Below, one piece after another: positions 28,001 to 38,476 of a stretch of DNA of 64,000 nt. Source of the stretch: Serripes groenlandicus (Eukaryota > Mollusca > Bivalvia > Cardiida > Cardiidae). The stretch's first letter is position 1. The number at the start of each line of letters is the position of its first letter. Where the stretch lies: the NCBI GenBank assembly GCA_031761405.1, contig JASEVX010000007.1:35081582-35145581 (forward strand). The letters are read 5' to 3'. The notes below the pieces were generated by a model that had not been told where the DNA came from, did no database searches, and worked only from the letters and a program-made list of their open reading frames with translations. The position numbers were made by a program, and so were the translations under genes.

Positions 28001-31000
28001 CCAACAAATGTAAGGGCTAGAGTAATAAACCCGTTTCGTACAGACACACTTTAGTCACTGTGACCTAGACCTTATGCTTACATCGGTTAACCACATACCC
28101 GTCCAAAATCTCTTGATACAGAACCTGTCTATAAATGAATAAGTAATTCCGTCCACAAATGAAAGTTCTAGAGTAATGAGGTAAAATAGTAACTGTGCCC
28201 TTGACTTATCAGCTAGGTCAGTAAAACAAGAACCTGTACGAACTCTCTTGACGTAGAAGCTGTACATGAAGGAATTCCATTCTCAAATGAAAGTGATAAA
28301 GCGATGACACTTTTTGACTGATGTGTTATCGTAATTGTGAACTTTGACCTAGGACGGTAGGCCCGAACCCATTCAAGTTCTCTTGACAATAAACCTATGT
28401 ATGAAGTATGAAGGAATCCCTTCCACGAATGAAAAGGCTAGAGCGATGGCGTCACTTCAGACAAACATATTATAGACGATGCGACCTCGATATTTGACCT
28501 AGTTCGGTATATCGCGAAGTCGTCCAAGCTCTTCCGTTACTGAACCTTTGTATGAAGTATGACTATAATAAGTTTGTACAAATGAATGTGTTAGAGCGAA
28601 GTCGTCATTTTGTATAAACGTGATGTCGTTGATACATTTATATAATCACTGTGACATTGACCTTTGACGTAGGTCGGTAAAATTCGAATTCGTACAAGAG
28701 ACGAGGTTTGTAAACATGAGTGTAAACTAGAGCGATGAAGTCGTTGGGACACGTATGTACTGGCCAATCCCCATATCTCATCGACGACCTCGTTGCGAGG
28801 GGATAATAAGTTCAGTTAAGATAGAAATAATTAGCACTGACCTTGTCATGTATTAATCGTGCGACGGTTCATTTTACACGGACAATATCATAACATTAGG
28901 CAGAACAACAGTAACATATATATAGTCATGATGTCTTGATGCATGTACTGCAGTTGAATGTATTACGGTAATTATATGTTTGTAAAGTGTATTACGCTAT
29001 TAAAGCTATTGTTTTTGTTAACATTTACTAAAATATTGTCGAGGTAAATTTCTATAACCGATTTGTCGTGTTTTTTTTGATTTTACGAATTATTTATTAA
29101 TTAAATATTTGCCAACCTTTTCCAAGAGTACAATATCATGATTTTGATATCTAATATACTAAAAGGAACAACTAAATGTATCAACGAATTTAAATTCATG
29201 CATTTTGAAATGGATTCCGTTATGGCCTCTGGGTAGAAATTTGTTATTTGATACACTGAACTTATGTAAAGGAAACAAATGGCTATTTGCCGTGTTCTTG
29301 TACATTTATCTGTTAGTGTTATAAAGCATAGTAATTAACATATGTGTACACAATAACGATTAATAAAATGTGCAAACCAAAGCAGAACGCAAAGTCTTGA
29401 AGAACAATTGGATGTAGTCGATACTGCACAAAGTCACCGCATTTCCTCACTAAGATAGTATATGTTGTTGCGTTTTGGTTTAAAAGTGTGACACCAACTT
29501 CTGTTGCATCGTCTGTTAATTCATCAACGATTGGATGTAGACCTTTTCACACAAAGAAATCATCAATATTATATAAATGGTTACCAAATTCGACTTAAAT
29601 ATAGATTAAACTTGTTTATTTTACAAATATTATGAAACGATTAACTACTAGGCGTGAAGTAGAACCGGAATTTCTTCGTTAACACTTTCCATATGTTTGA
29701 AACATTTCCCATAATTTTTGTTTGTTTTTGGTCTTTTCCAATAAAATTCTTTTTGAGATTCATTTCCGATAGTTGTCAGATTTTTGACAAGGGTCAACTC
29801 TATTGCAGAGGGAAAAATATCACCGACCGTTAATTCGAGTACTTAGAAGATTATCGCAATCATTATTCAAACGCCAATTATGACTGAAATGTTTACCTTT
29901 GATATATGCAGGATTTGTTGTACCACAACTTCCGATGGTAGGGACAGTTTTGGAATCTGGAATTAAGAATTGTCCGTTTGAATTGATCGTCCTATACCAT
30001 GATTCTCTCATGTAACTATCATCCAGAGGTTTTTGTGAGGTAATATCGTTTTGTATAATAATGTTACGTTGTCTGCGTGCTAGCTCTGGTACGTTTGGAA
30101 CAGAGTCTGCACATGTTAGTTCTAGTAAAAAGAAATCAGATCAAATATATAAACGAAATAGTCAAGTGGGCAATTTCAGATTATGAATATTAATTGTTTA
30201 TGTTGTTATTAAAGGTAAATATTATTATGTTTCACAGAGGCTATAATACCTAAATGCTATTTCGACGCGCAAACAATACTGTTGTCATGGTCATTTAAAT
30301 CTATTTGAGATGATAGTCTCTATTTTTACCTCTCCATATTTAGAAAAGTATTCATTTGAACACTACTTCGTTTGTTTAGTTTAAACATATTTTATTACCA
30401 AACTTACATGTAATATTTACAAACATACATATTTGTACATAGTTTAACAATTATATAAAGGCGAAAGTGTCTGGCTACAAGTTTTCTCAACTTAGAAAAG
30501 GCCATTCCCTGTTCGTTAGTCTACATATAAATGATCATTGATGGTGTGTTGTTTGGCTTTATACCAAATTCAAGATTAACTTTTAATGTTTACCTTTTTT
30601 GCATTGTGATAGAGATTCGAAATATCCAGTTTCACATTGGCAGGTATTATTAACGCAATCAGCATGGTCAAACACACAGTCGAGCCTCGTGTTGCACATC
30701 TCACCAGCATTTGAAACTGCCGAAATAAATCACAGTGCTTCAGTTTTTCAGACATTTACTAACATGTTTTTAAAATTGCGATATTTTAATCAATGTACGC
30801 TATATATACATTTACATATATTTCGTAAATGTTCTACCAACCGCAGTTTTTATATGAATGTTATTGTTTGGCGAATCTCTAATGCCTAGCTTCCGTAAAA
30901 TACCAGGCAACATATTATTATTCACTGACATCAATATCAGAGATGCTTTGTCTTTCATTAAAAGGGACTATAGTTTCTATCGGTAAACTAGACTGAACGT

Positions 31001-34000
31001 AGTAAGACGTTTTTAAGAACACATACAGAATTTAGTAATACTTTTGTAATTTATACATTCATGTGATGTGGTGACTCTGTTCATGTTTGTCAAATTGGCT
31101 GTTGTTTCAAAATACAAATTCAATATATATAACCTGTCCATATTTTCATAACTGCTGTCCCGTTGTTTGAACCTTGAGCAAATTTGCCACCAGCAAATAT
31201 ATCTGCGATACATATGAGCTTCCCGTAATCAACATTTCCAGGCTTCCAAAGTCGCAATGTAGTATTTGTGTAAGCGTACGTCAACCCACCGTAACAGCAA
31301 GGGGTAGCTTCCCTTGATTTTGAATAAGCCATGGACCCAGTTCCAGGAAAACGGAAACCTTCATTGTTACCATCACGTGACTCCACCTATATTTAGTACA
31401 ACACGTAACATTTACATTGCTATGAACTTTGCGGAATTTATTAACAGAAACAAATAGACTATTATATTACTTTAAAAAGTCAGCATTACACTGTTATGCA
31501 CCCCCCTCCCCACCCACCCACACAGAAGTTTCATGAATACCACAAAGAGTTATTGTCGAACAGTGCCTCGTGAGGCAAGTTTTTGCAGAGCACCGCTCAA
31601 ATCTAGTTTGCTTAAACGAAACAAAGAATTGTATCTTTTACCAGCAATCTTGGTTAAATTACTAAAGATAAAAATGTACCAAGGTGCATAACTACAACAA
31701 TATAAACTGCTTAAGTTAATTCATGAATTCTATAAGAATCAATAAATTTATTATGGTTTATATTTTATATATGTTCAAGGAAACCCTGGTGACTTACGTG
31801 ACTTATTATATCTATTTCCCCCATACATTTTGCTTCTTACAGCACTATATAATGGCTTTCATAAATACATACGTACCCATACACTTCCCACAATACTGTC
31901 AGAGTCTGGCTTTGTGTCTAGATTATAGACCGTTTCCATCTCAAAAAAAGTGCCAGGGATGGCACCCAGTTCTATAGTTTGTTCGAAATCTTGCTGGAGT
32001 GAAATGGATTTCCAAGCCATTATTTCCAGTTCTCCTTCCTGGCTCTTACTTTCTAAACTGTAACCGTCGCCTTGATTGAAAATCACTGTAGATAGTATAT
32101 ATACAAGCTACAATTACTATAGATAACTATATGTAGAGGACATGGAAAGTCCCGTAATTGTAGTTCAATGATTACGAGACTACTATACATGTATATGACT
32201 ATCAATAATGCATAAGCATATAGATTAAACAAGATTTTGGACCATTACTTACCTTTCCCTGTCTGGGTATATTATTATTTTCTAAGAGTAAACCTGGTCG
32301 ACAGTTAGAAAACAGCTTGGTTTGTGTTTATATGATCTATTTATGGATATTTACTGTAAACATGTCCGGCATAAATCTTAATTATAAATAACACTTTTCC
32401 AATGTTTATCCTGTTCTTATATGAATTAGTTGGTGGCAAATATCGCATGATGATGTTATTTGCCTTTAACTCGAAATATGCACGAACAAGCAAATGCATC
32501 AAACATGTCCACACGACTATGCTTAATATCATATAATTTCGTTATCATACACATGTCTGCAAGTATTGTCATTTAACATATTTAACCACGGAAATCTAAT
32601 TGTTCATTGAATTGAATTCAGTTGATGTGCATGACCCAGTAAATATTCTTTTTATTTCATTTGGTTAGTTTGGGGTAAGCTGATAGGCATTGTGTACCAT
32701 TATATATTTGTTTTGTAAATTATAAAACTAATGCCACTTCACATTGGAACAAACACCACCGTCACCAAAATCTCATTTCATTTCTGATGATTACCTCAAA
32801 ATCAATTAAGATTTAAATTATACACTATGCAGTGATAACACTTGCATATATAATTATGACAATTAGCCAATATTGTAAGCTTTGAGTGATTTTTACATTT
32901 CAATAAAATATTCTACTTTTGTAGATATTGGTCAGCCATGATGATATAGTTTTTATTTAACAAAATAAACCAAATCAACACGTTGCAATAGTTGAATAAA
33001 GTTTCTTCATAAGAAAATTGTCAAGTTTAAAGTCTAAAGTATCCAATATACTATAATGTAACACATCCAAAAACGTTTAGAACTAACCTCCAGATTGTGA
33101 AGAATCCGTCCATATTCGAAAGCCTTTTCGGTCAAAGCCATATATAACGTATCCATTTTTTCTGTATTGCGAATAGACCATATGACTTGCTCCTGAAGGT
33201 TATGTTGTTTAAACACTAATAATGTAGCATAACAATTTCCTATCATATATTCCCTAAACATATATCATCTTTCCGAAATGATCAAATCAATGTTGTGGTA
33301 CGATCGACCGGCGTATTATACAACCCATTTTATTTTAAAACATAATATTAGTTATCAGCTTAGGCGTGCGGAAACTATGCGGGACGACTTTAATTTAAAC
33401 AGAAAAAAGCAATCAAAAAGCAAATAGTTGTTCGTGGTATTCATTGCACGTGATAGATAATAAGAACGTCAAACACGTTTGGAATATCAGCCCATATTTC
33501 TATTATATTTGATAACAAGTAAAACAGCCTTCACATGTACAGGTGAATGAGTACATGTTAAGACGCGCGCATTTGTGTTAAAGTATGTTTGATTTACAGC
33601 ACAGTAATGCAAAGTGAATGTTGGCAAGGAACTGCAAAACAAATTGAAGATTTAGGTAAGTGAACCCAATTATTACACAGCATCTGTATTTTTTCTAAGA
33701 ATAAAGTCTGTGTGGACGCTTGACAATACACAGAACAGAACAAAAAAAGGACTGAAAATATAACAGTTTGTGAAAAACAAGGAAGAAGCTTCACAATGAG
33801 GCTACGTTTAATAACGTTTATAACTTAGTCGTTTTACATCGAATGAGAAACAAGTGGCATCTTATATAACGCTCGATGTGCTACGTTAAATGAACAAATG
33901 TAAATATAAAGCTAAAGTCGTCAATTTGACGGACATCAATATAGGCGTGGCGATATAAGGAATATCAATTATAATACATACCCACGGCATCTAACATGAA

Positions 34001-36540
34001 ATTTGTAAAGCCGACTGTCGCTGTTTTTAATTTTGTTCTGACAACAGCAAATGTTGGATATTCGTCGAAATTGTGAAACTTCTCATAAAAACAGACTTTT
34101 TCTAAAATGAGAAATTAGTGTTACCTTTTTTTTTGTATTAAACCTAATTAATTTCAGATATTTTCTTTTTAATTTTCAAGAGGACGCTAGCTCTTAGTCC
34201 ATAAGAAGAAAAACTACGAAGAGGACTGAGCAGGGCTTAATGAGCGTGCTAAACGGTGAGATATGCAAGAGAACAATTATTTCAACTATAGATATTTTGA
34301 TTTGTTGTTGTTTTACGCCATTTACAAAATTGTTTCGGTTATATCACTTTTTCAGGATTCCTGCTTGAACAATCATGCTATCGGAATAAAATAGACACCG
34401 TTTTTCACAAGTTTCTTAAAACCTTCTATAATTTAGTGATGACCAGTGTAGATATGGATTAGAGTATGCTGATACGCAAGCTGATTTCAATTTACATGAT
34501 CGCAAATGCATTTAGTTTTTTTCCAAACAGCTCCTATCAAGTATAAAACAATATATTTGTTACTTGTAACATAATCCTCTGGACGTTCCTTTTGTTGTTT
34601 TACGACTTCGTTGTTTAGAAACTGCCTTGACAATACGACTTTTTAACGGCCACCATGGCCAAAACGTGATGTTGGTTTAGAGGATAAGTATATATACGAG
34701 TGTAAATACGGTCAACTGACCTTCATTGTTATCACAGTTTGCACCAATAGGATCTCCAGAAGTGAAGTAATCCGGTTTAGGGAACGAAGCGTGTTTCCAT
34801 GCCCTTACTCTAACCAACGCTGTGTACACGTCTTGCTGATTAGGGCCTTCCCAGTATTTAGAGTTTTCTTGAAAGAAGAAACAGATAGGAAAAGAAAATG
34901 TGTTCCAAAACTTATATTTAACATAGAAATGATTTTCACTATCGCAAACTTGTAAACATCATGTTACTCATTACTGCTGGAGACAGGGGTCAACTTATGG
35001 TTTGTCATATGTGTCTCGTTAACAACTTAACAACCTCCACATAACAGAATTAAATATATTATAAACTAAATGTTTCGGAGATCGACAATAAGTTAATTTC
35101 CGTAACATTGATCGTACGAAAGATGTTTTACCAATGTTATACCAATTCACTTCCTCCTTTCAAATTGAAAAATAAATCAATACTTTCTCCGACACCAGAA
35201 CGTGAACAGCACACTCGTTGTTATGAATCATGTGTGGAGGTGGTATGGTTATACCCTGTGTGGCTTACCTGTGTATATAGTTCTTCCCCTGTAATGGTTA
35301 TTTTCAGTGGCCGCAGACACGATAACCTTAACATCATTGTACATATAAACAATGCCAGAATAGGGTGCATCACCATCATCGTCATCACGTGGAATATGAC
35401 CTTCAAATTAAAGATATTGCACACGTGTCACGTGAGGATAATGTTTATTCTTCCTACCGAAATAGTCGAGACATTGCGTTGTCGAAATTGGAAGACATTG
35501 AACCAAAACTTCTTTTACGATTAACTGAATTTCTTAACCTGACTGAGCTTTTTTCAGGACTACGTGATATAGTGATACAAATTAAACCGACTTTCAGATC
35601 TGTTCATTTACCTTCAATTTCTTTAGACAAACAATTCAATGGGCTGCTTCGTTTATGGTTTCAAAACAAAATTGATCGCATATGTGTTTTCTTATTTTAC
35701 AACTTTTCAAAATAAATTATTAGAATTCATAGTATGTATCCGAAATATTAAGTACGGATACTGCTACACAAGAACATTGTGTAACATATATAATGTGTGT
35801 GTGTGTATTTTTTTTTTAACATACAATATTAATTTATTGAAATGATTGAACGTATACTTACCCATAGCAGGAAACATAAAATCTTTGTTTGGATCGCTAA
35901 TGGATTTGACTTGAACCTGGACATATACGGGTATCTCTCCAAGGTCATGATCAATGTCAAGACGGTGTTGACCACTTGGGTTTGAAGTTATCTTGAACCA
36001 TGGACTAACAAAGCTTGGACTTTTCAACGGCAACCCTGTCATTTAATGTATAAAGTGTTTTGATAATGCAAATTAAGTACATGCATCTTCAGCGAATAAG
36101 TGCATAAGTATGTGTCTTGAATGTATGTTTCGAACTGAAGTAATATGTAACATAATCTGCGTTTTGGATTTAAGGTGGATTCTTTAATGCCGTTTAATAT
36201 AGTGTCTTTAAAGTTGCTTGACATATTATAAACTAGGACAATGCGTTTTGCTCGTTGCATTATATTTCATGAGGGTTGGTTGTTGTTATCCCTGTATTAG
36301 AGATTTCAAAGAATACACATTTCATTCGTTTGCTTAGTATACTCCTGTAGTATTGTTTTCATTGTGCTGCTATATCAACAGACCGAAATATTCACTCTAT
36401 GTACGCCGTTTATATTTTTCCAAAAGAATATTTTATTTATAAAATATCTGATTTAGGATCAATAAAAATTAAACCCACTTACCTTGAATAACTGCTTGTA
36501 TCAGAAATAACACTTTAAGACGTGTAGATATGAGCTTCAT
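12939..36540 (-). CDS. VWDE-like single-pass membrane protein (von Willebrand D and EGF domain family), 28 exons found
   Basis: Exons, in transcript order: 36540-36483, 36035-35862, 35400-35269, 34867-34721, 34101-33982, 33192-33088, 32085-31877, 31386-31134, 30716-30594, 30121-29897, 29542-29378, 27503-27477, 27212-27035, 26441-26339, 26143-26057, 24529-24323, 24077-23919, 22947-22868, 21485-21422, 20615-20433, 19953-19718, 19419-19158, 18646-18491, 17517-17343, 15411-15151, 14402-14294, 13768-13642, 13041-12939. All borders are AG/GT and phases agree at every junction except 17343 to 15411, where an exon of length 2 mod 3 is missing. The product is about 1,409 residues plus that exon. It is expected at the plasma membrane with a large extracellular part. 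VWD and EGF domains suggest adhesion, matrix or recognition roles; the ligand is unknown. The family call rests on domain order and motifs recalled from VWDE-like proteins. Confidence 0.87.
13642..13768 (-). CDS. VWDE-like gene exon 27: transmembrane helix
   Basis: After KCNFHETQRSN comes a hydrophobic run, LPLVAICTGIAAALIVLIGI, and then CVCLRCVCRPRK. The juxtamembrane cysteines next to basic residues could be palmitoylated (inference). The exon ends in phase 2 at GTAAGT. An in-frame TAA directly after the donor shows that unspliced reading would stop here. Confidence 0.88.
14294..14402 (-). CDS. VWDE-like gene exon 26: four-cysteine module before the membrane
   Basis: NTCFIGRQCVKENKTSVQDE and then CLACSPSSSQFSWTN. 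This is the short CFIxxxC...CxxC module that precedes the membrane helix in relatives. Phase 0 in, phase 1 out, at a GTGCGT donor. Confidence 0.8.
15151..15411 (-). CDS. VWDE-like gene exon 25: ISNDG-type domain
   Basis: 87 codons, phase 0 at both ends. VLINGSEESEQFTVFG is followed by CCINDKTDRNKRSTADFEV, ISNDGYHFGDFRTVIVYD and SNCQDV. The xxxKRS basic site and the SNDGxxFG...YDSxCQ strings are typical of the module after the EGF in VWDE-like proteins. RNKRS may be a furin-type site (inference). Confidence 0.85.
16339..16415. repeat. Small foldback, 15-bp perfect arms
   Basis: TAAGAGATCGGGTTT at 16339-16353 is the reverse complement of 16401-16415. It lies in the same intron as the two elements above. 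Confidence 0.75.
16719..17188. mobile_element. Candidate MITE with TTTATTATATAACC ends
   Basis: TTTATTATATAACC near 16719 and GGTTATATAATAAA near 17175-17188 are perfect inverted 14-mers about 470 bp apart. The interior contains paired TTCCG and TGACGT blocks. There is no coding content. The element directly abuts the foldback at 17193. Confidence 0.5.
17193..17327. repeat. Foldback (MITE-like) element with arms near 58 bp
   Basis: The left arm starts TTATGGACTTTTCAGCTG and the right arm ends CAGCTGAAAAGTCCATAA. The arms match over almost their full length around a loop near CCTCGGCTATCGCCTCGA. It lies in the intron just after the exon 24 donor. Confidence 0.85.
17343..17517 (-). CDS. VWDE-like gene exon 24: pre-EGF region and first half of an EGF
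   Basis: It ends with LMSCTRNCSGNGECNETG, the C-x3-C-SGNG-C start of an EGF domain, in phase 1. The second half (CxC-G-C) should be in the next exon, which was not found. The donor GTAGATATT lies 15 nt from a foldback element. Confidence 0.85.
18491..19419 (-). CDS. VWDE-like gene exons 22-23: Cys-rich C8-like region
   Basis: Exons 19419-19158 and 18646-18491, about residues 1012-1151. FSNEWR from the previous exon continues into LFCACNR, ISICSASLHLKCPLAEV, EAESICRRVI and TVQECTFDVS. The layout (EWRxxxxxSLF, CxC, then EAExxCR and VxEC) is what follows VWD in VWDE-like proteins. Confidence 0.85.
19718..22947 (-). CDS. VWDE-like gene exons 18-21: von Willebrand factor type D domain
   Basis: Exons 22947-22868, 21485-21422, 20615-20433 and 19953-19718, about residues 825-1011. 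CYSHVDPHMKTADN is the (G)DPHxxTFDG start, with TAD in place of TFD. GEFILYRNFAYEIEV follows, then CNRGRAYCACAVAVRAG, and finally the D-domain signature GLCGYYDNNATND. This last motif is the calcium-loop-like end seen in VWD domains. The first exon joins the second inside a codon (phase 2), confirming the chain. VWD domains typically mediate disulfide-linked assembly and adhesion. Confidence 0.9.
23919..27212 (-). CDS. VWDE-like gene exons 13-17: region between D8C and VWD
   Basis: Exons 27212-27035, 26441-26339, 26143-26057, 24529-24323 and 24077-23919, about residues 580-824. Landmarks are FLVFYCEFDD, TTYWFINGDLL, SNAFFAGIK, FEPTVPIGC and YFFRLQLITDDYG. The W-F-I-N and FFAGI strings in this order after D8C are typical of VWDE-like proteins. 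Cysteines are paired (YCEF, IQCGI, PIGC, DCSK, VKCE, PKCG), suggesting Ig-like folds. From 26339 most exons are phase 0, unlike the phase-1 N-terminal exons. Confidence 0.85.
27477..27503 (-). CDS. VWDE-like gene exon 12: 27-bp micro-exon
   Basis: It encodes DSPRIQGLS between a polypyrimidine acceptor (TTTTTTCTAG) and a consensus GTAAGT donor. Phase is 1 at both ends. Skipping it would also keep the frame, so it could be a small cassette. Confidence 0.6.
27780..28740. repeat. Intronic tandem repeat, period near 145 bp, about seven degenerate units
   Basis: A GAAGGAATTCC block and an AAATGAAAG...CTAGAG(C/T)GATG block recur near 27892, 27985, 28138, 28267, 28409, 28560 and 28705. TGACCTTGACCT-type stretches lie between them. 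Units are strongly diverged. Minus-strand ORFs here are repeat-derived. The array lies in the intron between 29378 and 27503. Confidence 0.75.
29378..30121 (-). CDS. VWDE-like gene exons 10-11: D8C-type region with few cysteines
   Basis: Exons 30121-29897 and 29542-29378, about residues 441-570. RESWYRTINSNGQFLIPD, GSCGTTNPAYIKG and the following HPIVDE match the uromodulin/OIT3 D8C pattern (WYRF-G, CGT-PxWLNG-HP). Only TC, SCGT, KC and FC carry cysteine, so about half of the usual cysteines are missing. The intron after the KG (phase 1) and the end at CF plus one base are in the same places as in the small D8C gene at 54718-55917. Confidence 0.8.
30594..30716 (-). CDS. VWDE-like gene exon 9: EGF/EB-like cysteine module
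   Basis: About residues 400-440, with six cysteines: EMCNTRLDCVFDHADC followed by VNNTCQCETGYFESLSQC. CxC then G-Y-F then C is the EGF/EB-type signature. Phase 1 at both ends makes it a shuffling-type exon. Confidence 0.85.
31134..31386 (-). CDS. VWDE-like gene exon 8: N-terminal module 3
   Basis: About residues 316-399. The exon carries EGFRFPGTGSMAYSK, then CCYGGLTYAYTNTTLRLWKP and a final AVMKIWTG. The intron that splits modules 1 and 2 at the glycine is absent here, so the two halves are in one exon. A CC pair is unique to this copy. Phase is 0 at the start and 1 at the end. Confidence 0.85.
31877..34101 (-). CDS. VWDE-like gene exons 5-7: N-terminal module 2
   Basis: Exons 34101-33982, 33192-33088 and 32085-31877, about residues 171-315. 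TVGFTNFMLDAVG matches the F-FP-G point of module 1, and the intron falls at the same G in the same phase. MVYSQYRKNGYVIYGFDRK and GFRIWTDS align with YSGIVYMYNDVKV and ALVRVRAW. The last exon leads into ELGAIPGTFFEMETVYN, the LGxIP start of module 3, and ends in phase 0. Joining 33088 directly to 32085 keeps the frame; the 29-bp segment between them does not. Confidence 0.82.
34721..36035 (-). CDS. VWDE-like gene exons 2-4: N-terminal beta-rich module 1
   Basis: Exons 36035-35862, 35400-35269 and 34867-34721, about residues 20-170. Key strings are HDLGEIPVYVQVQVK, FMFPAMG, PYSGIVYMYNDVKVIVS and YTALVRVRAW. Each exon begins and ends in phase 1, a layout that allows exon shuffling or duplication. 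The module ends with CDNNE, shortly before the next one. The pattern (LGxIP, then F-FP-G, then YxGxxYxY-V-V) recurs twice further on. No named domain was recognised. Confidence 0.82.
36483..36540 (-). CDS. VWDE-like gene exon 1: start codon and signal peptide
   Basis: ATG at 36540. The residues MKLISTRLKVLFLIQAVIQ form a short basic n-region followed by a hydrophobic core, which is a typical secretory signal. The exon ends in phase 1 at a GTAAGT donor. This start was chosen because it gives a signal peptide and joins the next exon in frame. Confidence 0.85.
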
Positions 36541-37437
36541 TGTTACCGATATGCATGCAAGTGTTAGGATTGTGTTCGTGATATTGCTTAAATGTTAGTT
36601 CTTACTCTGTCCGTGAGTCAGACACACATTAATAGAATACGACCTTTAAAACTTTACATTTCAACTAGCAATATATTAGATAAGAAAGTTGTTAATATGA
36701 CATCATTGATATTAAATCGTAAAGAATATATATCTCAAAGGTTTAAAAGAGCATGTCACATACTTTAAGATGTAGTAAGTTATATATTTAAATGGTTTAA
36801 TGTTTTGAACTTTGTTCAAATACGATTCAGTTATCTACAAAGTGTACTTATCGTATGTTTATGGACATTGAGCTTTCATTTAAGTTGTTTATTACATAAC
36901 ATAAATAATTGTTGAAGTATTATTGCGATTTTGAAAGACAGGTTATATAAGTTGTTCAGATGTTATAAATGACATCAATGTTGTGTTATATGACTTTTTT
37001 CAAACCGTTTGAACACAGAGGGGGTCGCAAAGTGTTTTATTATTTCTTATAAAGTGCTATGGAATTTTTACAAGTGTGGTTTGTATAAATATTGCATTGT
37101 AAACTTAAATATGACATGCTAATCGATATGAATGAACTCTTTCAGTATTATTTATTAACATATGATCAAGCCGTTCAACAATGCCCTTATGCTTACAACA
37201 TAGGATTGACTCATTGGTGTAATGATATATAATCTGCCGTGACAGCGGAAAGCCAAATTCAGTTAATACCAAACGCTCTACAAATATCAATGGTGGATTC
37301 CCTCCCTCGCGTTCAGAACTCTGGGGATAGAATAACGAGTGATCTATCCGTTTTAGGACGAACAACCTATCGGTTATACTGTTTATTTACCCAACATAAT
37401 ATAGTGATACGTTTGAGGTTCCTTAAAGCGGCGTAAA

Positions 37438-37707
37438 ACGTCATCCTAACAACGTCTTGATATTGTCTTTGATGCTATTTTATAGTCAATATTTAATAAG
37501 CTTATTGGACGCCAATTTGAAAGAACATCTAATTTATTTCCTGATTTAGGTATTAAAGATACAAGACCTTGTCGTTTTAATATAGTAAGACAGCCATGTT
37601 CAAATGAATAATTGATTGATTTAATAAAGTGTGGTTTTAATATACCCAAAAATGTTTTATAGAATTCTACAGTTAAACCATCAGAACCACGTCATCCTAA
37701 CAACGTC
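37438..37707 (-). mobile_element. 232-bp internal LINE fragment flanked by 19-bp direct repeats
   Basis: ACGTCATCCTAACAACGTC at 37438-37456 is repeated at 37689-37707. The 232 bp between them (37457-37688) appear identical to 39774-40005 inside the LINE's RT ORF. The fragment is truncated at both ends and has no poly(A) or 3' end. Confidence 0.88.
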
Positions 37708-37984
37708 CCATAAATTGCATCCGACATCTTATCAGAAACAGATACTGTTAAATTACGTGAATTTGCGTTTATCACATCACTGTTATTATAAGAAACTAAA
37801 TGTTTAATCTTTATTAAATATAAATTATTTATTATTATTATTTCAATCATTTGATTCTCTTTTCGTATATATTCTATCACTGAGACTTGACTATGTGTGA
37901 ACAATACTTTGACTCTGAATCGAAAAGCTGCTTGAACTCGATTCAACAAGTTACCGCACTTTGTGTTTTAATGACGGACTATTT

Positions 37985-38476
37985 GGCGGTACGATATTGA
38001 AGTGTTGTCCATTCCTATTTAAAAATATTCGATAGATGCATGTGCTTTTATTGACATTATAAACACTCTTTGACTAACAAGACATATCTCTGAACCCGAA
38101 ATGGTTTTAAGTAATGGAGAGCTACTGTAAAAAGAGATATTTGAAGAAATTCATTGCCGATATTAACTTTAACAAAAGGGAATGAGTCCAGTCTTGATTT
38201 CGATGAGTGTCTTCGGATTTCGCCTTCTTAAACAGTTTGCTCTGACGAGCGCTTGCTAAAAAAGACATGTGTTCATTTCAAAGCATAATTTTCAACTACA
38301 CAGTATGTTCTAAATTTAACAACATTCCAATCTTAATGACACATGCCTTTTTACTACGTCATTATACAACAAGATATTTTCTAAAGCCGAAATATGCACC
38401 GCTTATGTAAGATAACTGTTTCGCTTGTAGCCACTTATTTAAACATTGTAGTTAATCTGATTTCAAATTGGTCTTA
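37985..38476. repeat. Dispersed repeat, copy B
   Basis: Matches copy A at 1-455, but with its second part (38320-38476) in inverted orientation relative to A. It abuts the point where the LINE reading ends. Confidence 0.7.

Noticed and set aside
27784..28267. Two minus-strand ORFs of 87 and 70 codons in the intron
   Set aside because: They are two units of the degenerate tandem array read in the same frame; the similarity comes from the repeat.
32253..32281. Ordinary constitutive exon between exons 6 and 7
   Set aside because: Its 29-bp length puts the next exon out of frame and meets TGA at once, whereas the direct join is in frame. Kept only as a possible poison exon.
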